This document shows, in pieces, positions 35,992-44,083 of a DNA stretch of 53,917 nt. A model generated the notes under the pieces. It was not told where the DNA came from. It searched no databases and worked only from the letters and a program-made list of their open reading frames with translations. Position 1 is the first letter of the stretch, and the number at the start of each line of letters is the position of its first letter. Source of the stretch: Cryobacterium fucosi (GTDB taxonomy: Bacteria; Actinomycetota; Actinomycetes; Actinomycetales; Microbacteriaceae); NCBI RefSeq assembly GCF_004403515.1, contig NZ_SOHH01000071.1, positions 1-53,917 on the forward strand, in the 5' to 3' direction. A program made the translations under genes and the position numbers.

Positions 35992-36825
35992 ATGGTGCAC
36001 TTCGAACCGTCCGACGAGGTCACCCCGATCAGCGCGGCCCGCGCGAAGAGCAAGGCCAGGGTCGCGGCGAAGGCGCTGTCCGCCGAACCGGTCGACGCGG
36101 CAGCCGCGTCGGGTGCGGCCACGGGATCGGAACCGGGATCGGAACCGGGTTCGGCCGCCGCGCCCGACCGGATGCTGGCACCGGTCACCTACCTGCCCGG
36201 GGCTTCACCGACCGGTTCCGCAGGAACCGGGGAGGCCCATCAGGTGGACGACTCGCACCCCGTGGACGAGTATGCCCTCGTCGCGGTGGCCGCCGAGGCA
36301 GCCGCAGCCGCCGAGGCGGTCGAGCGGGAGCATGCGGAGCAGGTGCTGCTGCAGCGGCTGCGCGCACGCTCGCTCTCGGCCACCGAGGCACGCACGATTC
36401 TCGCCGGCACCGAGATCGCCGAACACGAGATCGACGAGGTCATCGATCGGTTCGCCGAACTCGGCTACATCGACGAGGGCAGGCTGGCCGACCAGATCCT
36501 GCACAGCCACCACGAACGCAAGGGTCTCGGCCGGTCCGGGGTCCAGACGGAGATGCGCCGACGCGGGCTCGACCACGACCTGATCCTCGAGAAGCTCGAA
36601 GAGCTGCCGGACGACGAGGAGGAGCGCGCCATCGAACTGGCCTGCAAGCGGGTGCAGCAGCTGGGCCGCCTCGACGACCAGACGATCGACCGTCGACTCA
36701 CCGGGTTCCTCATGCGCAAGGGCTACGCCTCGTCCACGGTGCGGCTGGCCGTGAAGGCGGCCCTGGCGTCCCGTTCCGGTTCCGGTTCCGGTTCCGCGGG
36801 AACATCCCGCGTGCGGTTCCGCTGA
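35992..36825 (+). CDS. recX: RecX regulatory protein with a long N-terminal extension
   Basis: A 277-residue regulator that binds RecA filaments and limits their activity. The three-helix repeats are in the C-terminal 165 residues (LRARSLSATEARTILAG, VIDRFAELGYIDEGRLA, LGRSGVQTEMRRRGLDHDLI and FLMRKGYASSTVRLAVKAAL). The first 110 or so residues are Ala/Glu/Ser-rich with short GSEPGSEPGS repeats, and the end has SGSGSGS. Typical RecX proteins are 150-190 residues, so the extension is notable. It is coupled to recA. Confidence 0.9.
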   Translation: MVHFEPSDEVTPISAARAKSKARVAAKALSAEPVDAAAASGAATGSEPGSEPGSAAAPDRMLAPVTYLPGASPTGSAGTGEAHQVDDSHPVDEYALVAVAAEAAAAAEAVEREHAEQVLLQRLRARSLSATEARTILAGTEIAEHEIDEVIDRFAELGYIDEGRLADQILHSHHERKGLGRSGVQTEMRRRGLDHDLILEKLEELPDDEEERAIELACKRVQQLGRLDDQTIDRRLTGFLMRKGYASSTVRLAVKAALASRSGSGSGSAGTSRVRFR

Positions 36826-36876
36826 CCTGGCCGGTCTTTCCCGCGCTCAGGGTTCCACGCGTAAACTGAGGCCACT

Positions 36877-38568
36877 ATGACCCGCAGCACCCCCGCACCC
36901 CCATTCTCCGGCGCCGTGACGCTGAGCCCACCGGCAGCGAGCACGGGGGACGACCCGATGACCCGCACCCGCACCCTGATCGCGCCGTCGACCGCAGCCC
37001 GCGCCGCGGACGGCCGGGCGCGCACCTACGAGGTGCGCACCTTCGGCTGCCAGATGAACGTGCACGATTCCGAACGCCTGAGCGGTTCGCTCGAGGCGGC
37101 CGGTTACGTTCCCTCCGCCGGCGAGGAGGCCGACATCGTCGTGCTCAACACCTGCGCCGTGCGGGAGAACGCCGACAACAAGCTCTACGGCAACCTGGGC
37201 CAGCTGGCCTCGGTGAAGCGCCGCCACGAGGGCATGCAGATCGCCGTCGGCGGCTGCCTCGCCCAGAAGGACAAGGACACGATCCTGGCGAAGGCCCCCT
37301 GGGTCGACGTCGTGTTCGGCACGCACAACATGGGGTCGTTGCCGAGTCTGCTCGAACGGTCCCGTCACAACGGCCAGGCGCAGCTCGAGATCCTCGAGGC
37401 GCTGGAAACCTTCCCGTCCACCCTGCCGACCAAGCGCGATTCCAGCTACAGCGGCTGGGTGTCCATCTCCGTCGGCTGCAACAACACCTGCACCTTCTGC
37501 ATCGTCCCGGCGCTGCGCGGCAAGGAGAGGGACCGCCGCCCCGGCGAGATCCTCGCCGAGATCCAGTCCCTCGTCGACGACGGCGCCATCGAGGTCACCC
37601 TGCTCGGCCAGAACGTCAACTCCTACGGCGTCGAGTTCGGCGACCGTCTCGCATTCGGCAAGCTGCTGCGCGCCGCGGGGCGGATCGAGGGGCTGGAGCG
37701 CATCCGTTTCACCAGCCCGCACCCCGCCGCGTTCACCGACGACGTGATCGACGCGATGGCCGACACCCCGGCGGTCATGCCGCAGCTGCACATGCCCCTG
37801 CAATCGGGCTCCGACCGCATCCTCAAGTCGATGCGGCGTTCCTACCGCTCCGCCCGCTTCCTCGGCATCCTCGACCGGGTGCGGGCGCAGATGCCGCACG
37901 CGGCAATCAGCACCGACATCATCGTCGGGTTCCCCGGCGAGACCGAAGAGGACTTCCAGGAAACCCTCCGGGTGGTCGAACAGGCCCGGTTCGCGACCGC
38001 GTTCACCTTCCAATACTCGATCCGGCCGGGCACCCCCGCCGCGACCATGGCCGACCAGGTGCCCAAGGAGGTCGTCCAGGACCGTTACGAACGCCTCGCC
38101 GCGCTCCAGGAACGCATCTCCTGGGAGGAGAACCAGGCCGTGATCGGCCGCGAGGTCGAGCTGCTGGTCGCCAACGGCGAGGGCCGCAAGGACGCCGACA
38201 CCCATCGCCTGAGCGGCCGCGCCCCCGACAGCAGGCTGGTGCACTTCGACGTCCCGGCGGGCTCCGAGCTGCCGCGACCCGGCGATGTCGTCACCGTGAC
38301 CGTGACCCAGGCCGCGCCGTTCCACCTGATCGCCGACTCCCTCGACGGCTCCCCGCTCCGGATCCGGCGCACCCGCGCCGGCGACGCGTGGGACCGGGCC
38401 GAGGCCGAGGCCTGCGGTGTGCCCAGCCACGGCGGGGCAGCCGCGACCGGCGGCGCCGTCTCGCTCGGAATGCCGACGCTCGGCCTGCCGTCCGCCGGAA
38501 TTCCTGCCGCCGAGCGCGGCGCGGTCTCGACGATGCCGATCTACGACGTCACCGACGGGGAGCGCTAA
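36877..38568 (+). CDS. miaB: tRNA-2-methylthio-N6-dimethylallyladenosine synthase
   Basis: A 563-residue radical SAM methylthiotransferase acting on A37 of tRNA. N-terminal cluster cysteines lie in TFGCQMN, NTCAVRE and GGCLAQ. The radical SAM motif [18 protein letters not shown] and a C-terminal TRAM domain (about 425-490) follow. A tail of about 60 residues after TRAM is low complexity. ATG 36877 follows TAAACT (36862-36867) by nine bases and no Shine-Dalgarno sequence, which fits a near-leaderless start. ATG 36958 is an internal alternative. miaA, the enzyme of the previous step, follows. Confidence 0.93.
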   Translation: MTRSTPAPPFSGAVTLSPPAASTGDDPMTRTRTLIAPSTAARAADGRARTYEVRTFGCQMNVHDSERLSGSLEAAGYVPSAGEEADIVVLNTCAVRENADNKLYGNLGQLASVKRRHEGMQIAVGGCLAQKDKDTILAKAPWVDVVFGTHNMGSLPSLLERSRHNGQAQLEILEALETFPSTLPTKRDSSYSGWVSISVGCNNTCTFCIVPALRGKERDRRPGEILAEIQSLVDDGAIEVTLLGQNVNSYGVEFGDRLAFGKLLRAAGRIEGLERIRFTSPHPAAFTDDVIDAMADTPAVMPQLHMPLQSGSDRILKSMRRSYRSARFLGILDRVRAQMPHAAISTDIIVGFPGETEEDFQETLRVVEQARFATAFTFQYSIRPGTPAATMADQVPKEVVQDRYERLAALQERISWEENQAVIGREVELLVANGEGRKDADTHRLSGRAPDSRLVHFDVPAGSELPRPGDVVTVTVTQAAPFHLIADSLDGSPLRIRRTRAGDAWDRAEAEACGVPSHGGAAATGGAVSLGMPTLGLPSAGIPAAERGAVSTMPIYDVTDGER

Positions 38569-38572
38569 CCGG

Positions 38573-39544
38573 GTGGACGACGTCGACACGGGGGCGGACG
38601 CAGACCCGGGACTCGTCGTGATCGTCGGGCCGACCGGTACCGGCAAGTCCGAACTCTCCCTCGACCTCGCGGAACGGCTTGTCGCGCGCGGCCGGACCGT
38701 GGAGATCGTCAACGCGGATGCCATGCAGTTGTACCGGGGAATGGACATCGGCACCGCGAAACTGTCGGTGGCCGAGCGCCGCGGCATCCCGCACCACCTC
38801 CTCGACGTGCTGGCGGTGACCGATGAGGCCACCGTCGCCCGGTACCAGGTGGAGGCCAGGGCGGCCATCACCGAGATCATCGGGCGGGGCGCCGTGCCCA
38901 TCCTCGTCGGCGGCTCCGGCCTCTACGTGTCGGCGGTCGTCTTCGATTTCCAGTTCCCCGGCACCGACCCCGTGCTCCGGGCGCGGTTGGAGGCCGAACT
39001 GGCCGAGTTGGGCCCCGGCGCGCTCTACACCCGGCTGAAGGCCGTCGACCCGGCCGCCGCCGTGCGGATCGGCGCGAGCAACGGTCGCCGGCTCGTGCGG
39101 GCGCTGGAGGTCGTCGAACTGACCGGAGCCCCGCACGCCGCCGCGCTTCCCGGCGAACCGGTCTACTGGCGGCCGAGCGTGACCGTCGGCCTGCGCTCGC
39201 CCCGGGAGGAGCTCACGTCCCGCCTCGACGCGCGCGTCACCGCGATGTGGGATGCCGGCCTGCCCGACGAGGTCGAGGCGCTGATCCCCGCGGGGATCGA
39301 AACCGGGGTGACCGCCAGCCGGGCCATCGGCTACGCGCAGGCGCTCGGCCAGTTGCGCGGCACCCTCAGCCGCGCCGAGGCGATCGAGCAGACCCAGCAG
39401 TTCACCCGGCGCTACGCCCGGCGGCAGGTCAGCTGGTTCAAGCGGTCCCCGCACACGCACTGGATCGAGTCCGCCGCCGCCGACCGGGTGCACCAGGCCC
39501 TCGAACGGATCGACAGCGGGACGCCGGCGGCGCCGTCCTCCTAA
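38573..39544 (+). CDS. miaA: tRNA dimethylallyltransferase
   Basis: A 323-residue prenyltransferase that adds the dimethylallyl group to A37 of tRNA before MiaB thiolates it. The P-loop is [10 protein letters not shown], followed by [35 protein letters not shown] and [19 protein letters not shown] 38573 is taken as the start because the P-loop strand follows within 15 residues and GGGGAG lies 10 bases before. It begins four bases after the miaB stop. Confidence 0.92.
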   Translation: MDDVDTGADADPGLVVIVGPTGTGKSELSLDLAERLVARGRTVEIVNADAMQLYRGMDIGTAKLSVAERRGIPHHLLDVLAVTDEATVARYQVEARAAITEIIGRGAVPILVGGSGLYVSAVVFDFQFPGTDPVLRARLEAELAELGPGALYTRLKAVDPAAAVRIGASNGRRLVRALEVVELTGAPHAAALPGEPVYWRPSVTVGLRSPREELTSRLDARVTAMWDAGLPDEVEALIPAGIETGVTASRAIGYAQALGQLRGTLSRAEAIEQTQQFTRRYARRQVSWFKRSPHTHWIESAAADRVHQALERIDSGTPAAPSS

Positions 39545-39553
39545 ACTGGACCC
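39542..39553 (+). promoter_or_regulatory. dapF -10 element, leaderless arrangement
   Basis: TAAACT (39542-39547), overlapping the miaA stop, lies six bases before ATG 39554. No ribosome binding site is present. Confidence 0.55.
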
Positions 39554-40435
39554 ATGGGACTGGATCTGAACTTCACCAAAGGCCATGGCACGGGCAACGA
39601 CTTCGTGTTGTTCGCCGACCCCGACGGCCGGATCGACCTCACCCCCGATCAGATCCGCGCCGTCTGCGACCGCCGGTTCGGCATCGGCGGCGACGGCATC
39701 ATCCGTGCCGTACGGTCCCGCAGCCTCGACGCGGGCGCTGCCGCGCTGGCCGAAGACGAGCAGGCCGAATGGTTCATGGACTACGCGAACGCGGACGGCA
39801 CCGTCTCGGAGATGTGCGGCAACGGCATCCGCGTGTACACCCGGTTCCTGCTCGAGCAGGGCCTGGCTACGCTCGCCGGCGGGGAGACCCTCAGCATCGG
39901 AACCCGCGGGGGAGTGCGGGACGTGCAGCGCGGCGGATCCGGCTACCAGGTCGACCTCGGCCGGTGGAAGCTCGACGGCGGCGAACCGCTCGTGCGGGCG
40001 AAGAACCTCGCAGTCGCCCGCCCGGGCCTCGGCATCAACGTCGGCAACCCGCACGTGGTCGTGGCCCTGGCCGACGACGCCGAATTGGAAAACGCCGACC
40101 TCACGTTCGTTCCGCAGCTCGACCCGGATCCCGCGGCCGGGGCGAACATCGAATTCGTGGTGCCGAACGACCCCCTCGTCGTCGACGGCGTCGGCCGCAT
40201 CCGGATGCGCGTGCACGAGCGCGGCAGCGGCGAGACCCTGTCCTGCGGCACCGGTGCCGCCGCGGCGGCCCTCGCGACCCGGCACTGGGCCGGGGTGGGG
40301 GCGCCCAACCAGTGGCGGGTCGAGGTCAGGGGCGGTGTGCTCGGCGTGCGGATGTTCCCGACCGAGGACGGCGAGCACGTGTCGCTGTCCGGCCCGGCCG
40401 AGCTGGTCTTCGACGGGGTCTTCCGGCTGGCCTGA
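39554..40435 (+). CDS. dapF: Diaminopimelate epimerase
   Basis: A 293-residue cofactor-free racemase that converts LL- to meso-diaminopimelate. The two catalytic cysteines lie in MCGNGIR and [24 protein letters not shown] is at the N-terminus and [10 protein letters not shown] in the middle. It completes the dap genes of this window (dapA, dapB, dapF). The start is supported by a -10 six bases upstream. It converges on the methyltransferase gene. Confidence 0.94.
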   Translation: MGLDLNFTKGHGTGNDFVLFADPDGRIDLTPDQIRAVCDRRFGIGGDGIIRAVRSRSLDAGAAALAEDEQAEWFMDYANADGTVSEMCGNGIRVYTRFLLEQGLATLAGGETLSIGTRGGVRDVQRGGSGYQVDLGRWKLDGGEPLVRAKNLAVARPGLGINVGNPHVVVALADDAELENADLTFVPQLDPDPAAGANIEFVVPNDPLVVDGVGRIRMRVHERGSGETLSCGTGAAAAALATRHWAGVGAPNQWRVEVRGGVLGVRMFPTEDGEHVSLSGPAELVFDGVFRLA

Positions 40436-40459
40436 GAACGTGCCGGGCGGGCGCCGTCG

Positions 40460-41071
40460 TCAGCCGTGGCGCTTGACGCGCAGCACCCGGAAGCCCTTGC
40501 TGATGGCGTGCCGACTGGTGCCGAACTCGTCGGGCAGGTCGCCGTCGAGCCAGCGCTGCAGGGAGTCCGAGCCGAGGTTGCGCTGCACGACGAGCCAGGC
40601 ATCCGAGTCGGGCTCCAGGCGCGGCAGCCAGGTGTGCAGGAGGTTGTGCAGCTCGCTCTTGCCGACCCGGATCGGCGGGTTCGACCAGATCGTGCGGAAG
40701 CTCAGATGAGCCGGCACCTGGTCCGGCAGCACCGCCGTGACGTTGGTCAGCCCGAGCTTCTCCGCGTTGAGTCGCACCAGGTCGAGCGCGCGCTCGTTCA
40801 CGTCGACCGCCCAAATGGTCGCACGGGGCGAGGCGAGGGCCAGGTACAGGCTGATCGGACCCCAGCCGCAGCCGAGGTCGAGGAAGTCGCCGCCCGGCGG
40901 CGGGGTCGGCGCGTGGCCGATCAGGACCTGGGTTCCGGTGTCGATGTGGTCGGGGCTGAAGACCGAATTGGCGGTCGTCACCTGCCGGTCCTCGCCGCCC
41001 AGCGAAACAGTGATCTGCCTGAGTTTCAGGGCGCTGTCGGGTGCCGGGGTGAAGTAGTGGTCTGAGGCCAT
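40460..41071 (-). CDS. RsmC-like class I methyltransferase
   Basis: A 203-residue SAM-dependent methyltransferase. Motif I is FLDLGCGWGPISLYLA, and the catalytic NPP motif is in IWSNPPIRVGKSEL, typical of N2-guanine methyltransferases such as RsmC/RsmD. It corresponds to the C-terminal catalytic half of RsmC only. Start ATG 41071 is favoured: TAGGTT lies seven bases upstream on the same strand, so it is probably leaderless. It is divergent from hflX. An rRNA target is likely but not proven. Confidence 0.85.
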   Translation of the reverse strand: MASDHYFTPAPDSALKLRQITVSLGGEDRQVTTANSVFSPDHIDTGTQVLIGHAPTPPPGGDFLDLGCGWGPISLYLALASPRATIWAVDVNERALDLVRLNAEKLGLTNVTAVLPDQVPAHLSFRTIWSNPPIRVGKSELHNLLHTWLPRLEPDSDAWLVVQRNLGSDSLQRWLDGDLPDEFGTSRHAISKGFRVLRVKRHG

Positions 41072-41084
41072 AGTAGGGAACCTA
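41072..41084 (-). promoter_or_regulatory. -10 element of the RsmC-like gene, leaderless arrangement
   Basis: On the minus strand TAGGTT (41084-41079) lies seven bases before ATG 41071. The 42 bases to hflX on the other side hold that gene's ribosome binding region. Confidence 0.5.
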
Positions 41085-41113
41085 TCGTGCTTCGAGGAAC
41101 TAAGGTTAAAGGA

Positions 41114-42652
41114 ATGATTGAGCCAACCGAGCACGACAACGACGACGATGTGGTAGCGCGCGTCCTGGCCAGCGCAGACAGCAAAGCCGCCGGCTATTCG
41201 CTCTTCCGGAGCGGCTCCGCGCAGGCGCTGCAGGCCGACTCCTCCACGCCGGAGTCCGACCAGGGCCACGACGGTGCGCAGCAGGACCGTGAGGACCGCA
41301 ACGCGCTACGCCGGGTGCCCAGCCTTTCCACGGAGCTCGAGGACGTCACCGAGGTCGAATACCGGCAGCTGCGGCTCGAGAACGTCGTCCTGATCGGCCT
41401 GTACACCCAGGGCACAGTGTCCGACGCGGAGAACTCGATGCGCGAGCTCGCCGCCCTCGCCGAAACAGCGGGCGCGACCGTGCTCGACGGGCTGATGCAG
41501 CGCCGGGCGAAGCCCGACGCGAGCACGTACCTCGGCAAGGGCAAGGCCGAGGAACTCGCCGGGATCGTCAAGGCGATGGGCGCAGACACCGTGATCGCCG
41601 ACACCGAACTCGCCCCCAGCCAGCGGCGCGCGCTCGAGGACGTCGTCAAGGTCAAGGTCATCGACCGCACGGCCGTCATCCTCGACATCTTCAGCCAGCA
41701 CGCCAAGAGCCGGGAGGGCAAGGCGCAGGTCGAACTCGCCCAGCTCGAGTATCTGCTGCCGCGCCTGCGCGGCTGGGGCGACTCCATGTCCCGCCAGGCC
41801 GGTGGCCAGGTCGGCGGCGCCGGTGCCGGCATGGGCTCCCGCGGACCCGGTGAAACGAAGATCGAGCTGGACCGTCGCCGCATCCACACCCGGATGTCCC
41901 GGCTCCGCAAGCAGATCCTCGAGATGAAGCCTGCCCGTGAGGCCAAGCGGGCCAACCGCAAGCGCAACTCCGTGCCATCCGTCGCCATCGTCGGCTACAC
42001 CAACGCAGGCAAGTCGAGCCTGCTCAACCGGATCACCCGGGCCGGCGTGCTCGTCGAGAACTCCCTCTTCGCCACCCTCGACGCCACCGTGCGCAAGTCG
42101 ACAACGGCCGACGGGCGCCTGTACACCCTCACCGACACCGTCGGCTTCGTGCGTAACCTGCCGCACCAGCTGGTCGAGGCCTTCCGTTCCACCCTCGAGG
42201 AAGTGGCCGACGCCGACGTCATCGTGCACGTCGTCGACGGTTCTCACCCGGATCCGGCGAGCCAGCTGGCAACGGTGCGCGAGGTGATCGGCGAGGTCGG
42301 CGCCAGGGAGATCCCCGAGATCGTCGTCTTCAACAAGGGCGACCTCGTCGGCGAGGACGACCGGCTCGTGCTGCGCGGCCTGTGGCCCGACGGCATCTTC
42401 GTCTCCGCCCGCACGGGGGAGGGCATCGAGGAGCTTCTCGCGGCCATCGCCGAACGGCTGCCGCGCCCCACGATCGAACTCACCCTGCTCATCCCCTACG
42501 AGCGCGGTGATCTGATCGCCGCTCTGCACGAGCAGGGGCAGGTCCTGTCGACGGAGTACGCCGAAACGGGAACCCAGGTGACCGCCCTGGTCACCCCGGG
42601 TATCCAAACCCAGTTCACCCCGTTCGCCGTGCGGCCCGCCGTCAGCGCCTGA
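41114..42652 (+). CDS. hflX: Ribosome-associated GTPase HflX
   Basis: A 512-residue GTPase that splits stalled ribosomes. The N-terminal HflX domain has DAENSMRELAALAETAGATV and RRAKPDASTYLGKGKAEEL. A glycine-rich loop (GGQVGGAGAGMGSRGPGETKIE) and a coiled segment follow. The G domain has GYTNAGKSSLLN, DTVGFV and FNKGD. ATG 41114 is chosen for the nearby AAGG; GTG 41087 in frame lacks a site. The usual miaB-miaA-dapF-hflX neighbourhood is kept. The 3' end runs into the palindromic repeats. Confidence 0.94.
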   Translation: MIEPTEHDNDDDVVARVLASADSKAAGYSLFRSGSAQALQADSSTPESDQGHDGAQQDREDRNALRRVPSLSTELEDVTEVEYRQLRLENVVLIGLYTQGTVSDAENSMRELAALAETAGATVLDGLMQRRAKPDASTYLGKGKAEELAGIVKAMGADTVIADTELAPSQRRALEDVVKVKVIDRTAVILDIFSQHAKSREGKAQVELAQLEYLLPRLRGWGDSMSRQAGGQVGGAGAGMGSRGPGETKIELDRRRIHTRMSRLRKQILEMKPAREAKRANRKRNSVPSVAIVGYTNAGKSSLLNRITRAGVLVENSLFATLDATVRKSTTADGRLYTLTDTVGFVRNLPHQLVEAFRSTLEEVADADVIVHVVDGSHPDPASQLATVREVIGEVGAREIPEIVVFNKGDLVGEDDRLVLRGLWPDGIFVSARTGEGIEELLAAIAERLPRPTIELTLLIPYERGDLIAALHEQGQVLSTEYAETGTQVTALVTPGIQTQFTPFAVRPAVSA

Positions 42653-42654
42653 CC

Positions 42655-42899
42655 CGGATCTCGACAAGCTCGATCACCGGGACTGTCTCGATCACCGGGG
42701 GCGCCGGTGGTCGAGCTTGTCGAGACCGGGTCGGGGGATCTCGACGGGCTCGATCACCGGGTCGGGCTCGATCGCCGAGGGAGTCGGTGGTCGAGCTTGT
42801 CGAGACCGGGCCGGGGGATCTCGGCGGGCCCGATCACCGGGTCGGGCCCGATCACCGGGACGGGCTCGATCACCGGGGCGGGCTCGATCACCGGGACGG
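42655..42899. repeat. Second cluster of GGTGGTCGAGCTTGTCGAGACC palindromic repeats
   Basis: Repeats begin three bases after the hflX stop. Full hairpin units lie at 42706-42758 and 42786-42838, where GGTGGTCGAGCTTGTCGAGACC faces an inverted GATCTCGACGGGCTCGATCACC-like copy. More degenerate CTCGATCACCGGG units follow. The cluster could end hflX transcription. It has the same core as the clusters at 17219 and 51905. Confidence 0.85.
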
Positions 42900-42944
42900 C
42901 GCGAAACAAAAAGTCACAGTCCGGCGACCCCCGAGCGGGGTTGC

Positions 42945-43099
42945 TAGAGTCTCATTCAATCGTTGCCGCCGAGGTTCACCCTGGCGGCATGGAGCGACAG
43001 CCGAGCCCGGCATCCGCCCGCGAACACCCGCCAGGCCTGCCTGGCGGTCCGCGGCCGCCCGGCCCCCGCCGGTGCGGGCAACTGTCGAATGAGGTGCAC
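42945..43099 (+). promoter_or_regulatory. Promoter and GC-rich leader of metF
   Basis: TAGAGT (42945-42950) is a likely -10, giving a leader of about 140 bases. The leader contains a perfect 8-base stem, CCGCCAGG-CCTG-CCTGGCGG (43028-43047), and other GC-rich pairings. No T-run follows. I could not match it to a SAM, SAH or cobalamin riboswitch consensus. It may still sense a methionine-cycle metabolite, but nothing seen proves it. Confidence 0.4.
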
Positions 43100-44083
43100 A
43101 TGGAAAAGACGTCGGACCCGGCCTGTCCCGGTCGAATCCCGTTCTCTTTCGAGCTCTACCCGCCGAAAACGGAGTCTGCGGCCTCCGCGCTGAACACGAC
43201 GATCGCCAGCCTCGCCGCGGCCGGCCCGGACTTCATCTCGGTCACCTACGGCGCCAACGGATCGTCACGCCGATCGTCGCTCGACGTGCTCACCCACATC
43301 CTCCGCACCACCACCGTCGACCCGATGGCGCACCTGACGTGTGTCGGCTCCTCGAACGCCGAGGCAAGCCGGCTGATCCGCGAATTCCTCGATGCGGGCG
43401 TGCGCAGTTTCCTTGCGGTGCGCGGGGACCCGCCGCAGGGGACGCCGGAGGGCGCGGCGCTCCTCGGCGACCTGCGGAGCGCGGGCGAGCTCGTGCAGCT
43501 CATCCACCGGGTTCAGGCCGAGAAGGTGCCCTACCGCGAGACCGTGATCCCCGGCCTGCCCGGCGCGCGGAACGTCAAAACCGAGCGGGAGAAGGTGCGG
43601 ATCGCCGTCGCGGCGTTCCCGAACGGCCACCCTCGGTCCCGCTCGGCCGAGCAGGACATCGACACCCTCCTCGCCAAGCAGGCGGCCGGGGCGAACCTGG
43701 CCATCACTCAACTGTTCTTCCACGCCGACCACTACCTGAGCTTCATCCAGCGGGCCAGGCAGGCCGGCGTCGAATTCCCGATCATCCCCGGGATCATGCC
43801 GGTCACCAGCCCGGCCCGGCTTCGGCGCATCCTCGAGCTCTCCGGGGAGGACCTCCCGTCCGAACTCTCGATCCAGCTCGAGGTCGAACCCACCGACCAG
43901 GGCCAGCGGGAGATCGGCATCCGTCACGCCACCGACCTGGCCAGGGAGCTGATCGCCGGAGGCGCCCCCGGGCTCCACCTCTACGCCTTCAACCAACACG
44001 AAACCGTGCTCGCCGTGCTCGACGGCTGCGGTCTGCTCAACCCGTCCACCCCCGTCGCCCGCCTCGTCAAGGAGTCCGCATGA
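43100..44083 (+). CDS. metF: Methylenetetrahydrofolate reductase
   Basis: A 327-residue FAD-dependent TIM-barrel reductase that makes 5-methyltetrahydrofolate for methionine synthesis. FSFELYPPKTESA, FISVTYGANGSSR, MAHLTCVGSSNAEA and FLAVRGDPP are family signatures, and ITQLFFHADHY and the C-terminal LHLYAFN follow. ATG 43100 has GAGGTG upstream. The stop overlaps the metE start (ATGA), so the methyl donor and the methyltransferase that uses it are coupled. Confidence 0.94.
   Translation: MEKTSDPACPGRIPFSFELYPPKTESAASALNTTIASLAAAGPDFISVTYGANGSSRRSSLDVLTHILRTTTVDPMAHLTCVGSSNAEASRLIREFLDAGVRSFLAVRGDPPQGTPEGAALLGDLRSAGELVQLIHRVQAEKVPYRETVIPGLPGARNVKTEREKVRIAVAAFPNGHPRSRSAEQDIDTLLAKQAAGANLAITQLFFHADHYLSFIQRARQAGVEFPIIPGIMPVTSPARLRRILELSGEDLPSELSIQLEVEPTDQGQREIGIRHATDLARELIAGGAPGLHLYAFNQHETVLAVLDGCGLLNPSTPVARLVKESA

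Noticed and set aside
42900..43099. SAM or cobalamin riboswitch upstream of metF
   Set aside because: The conserved core sequences of these classes could not be found by eye; it is listed only as an unclassified leader.
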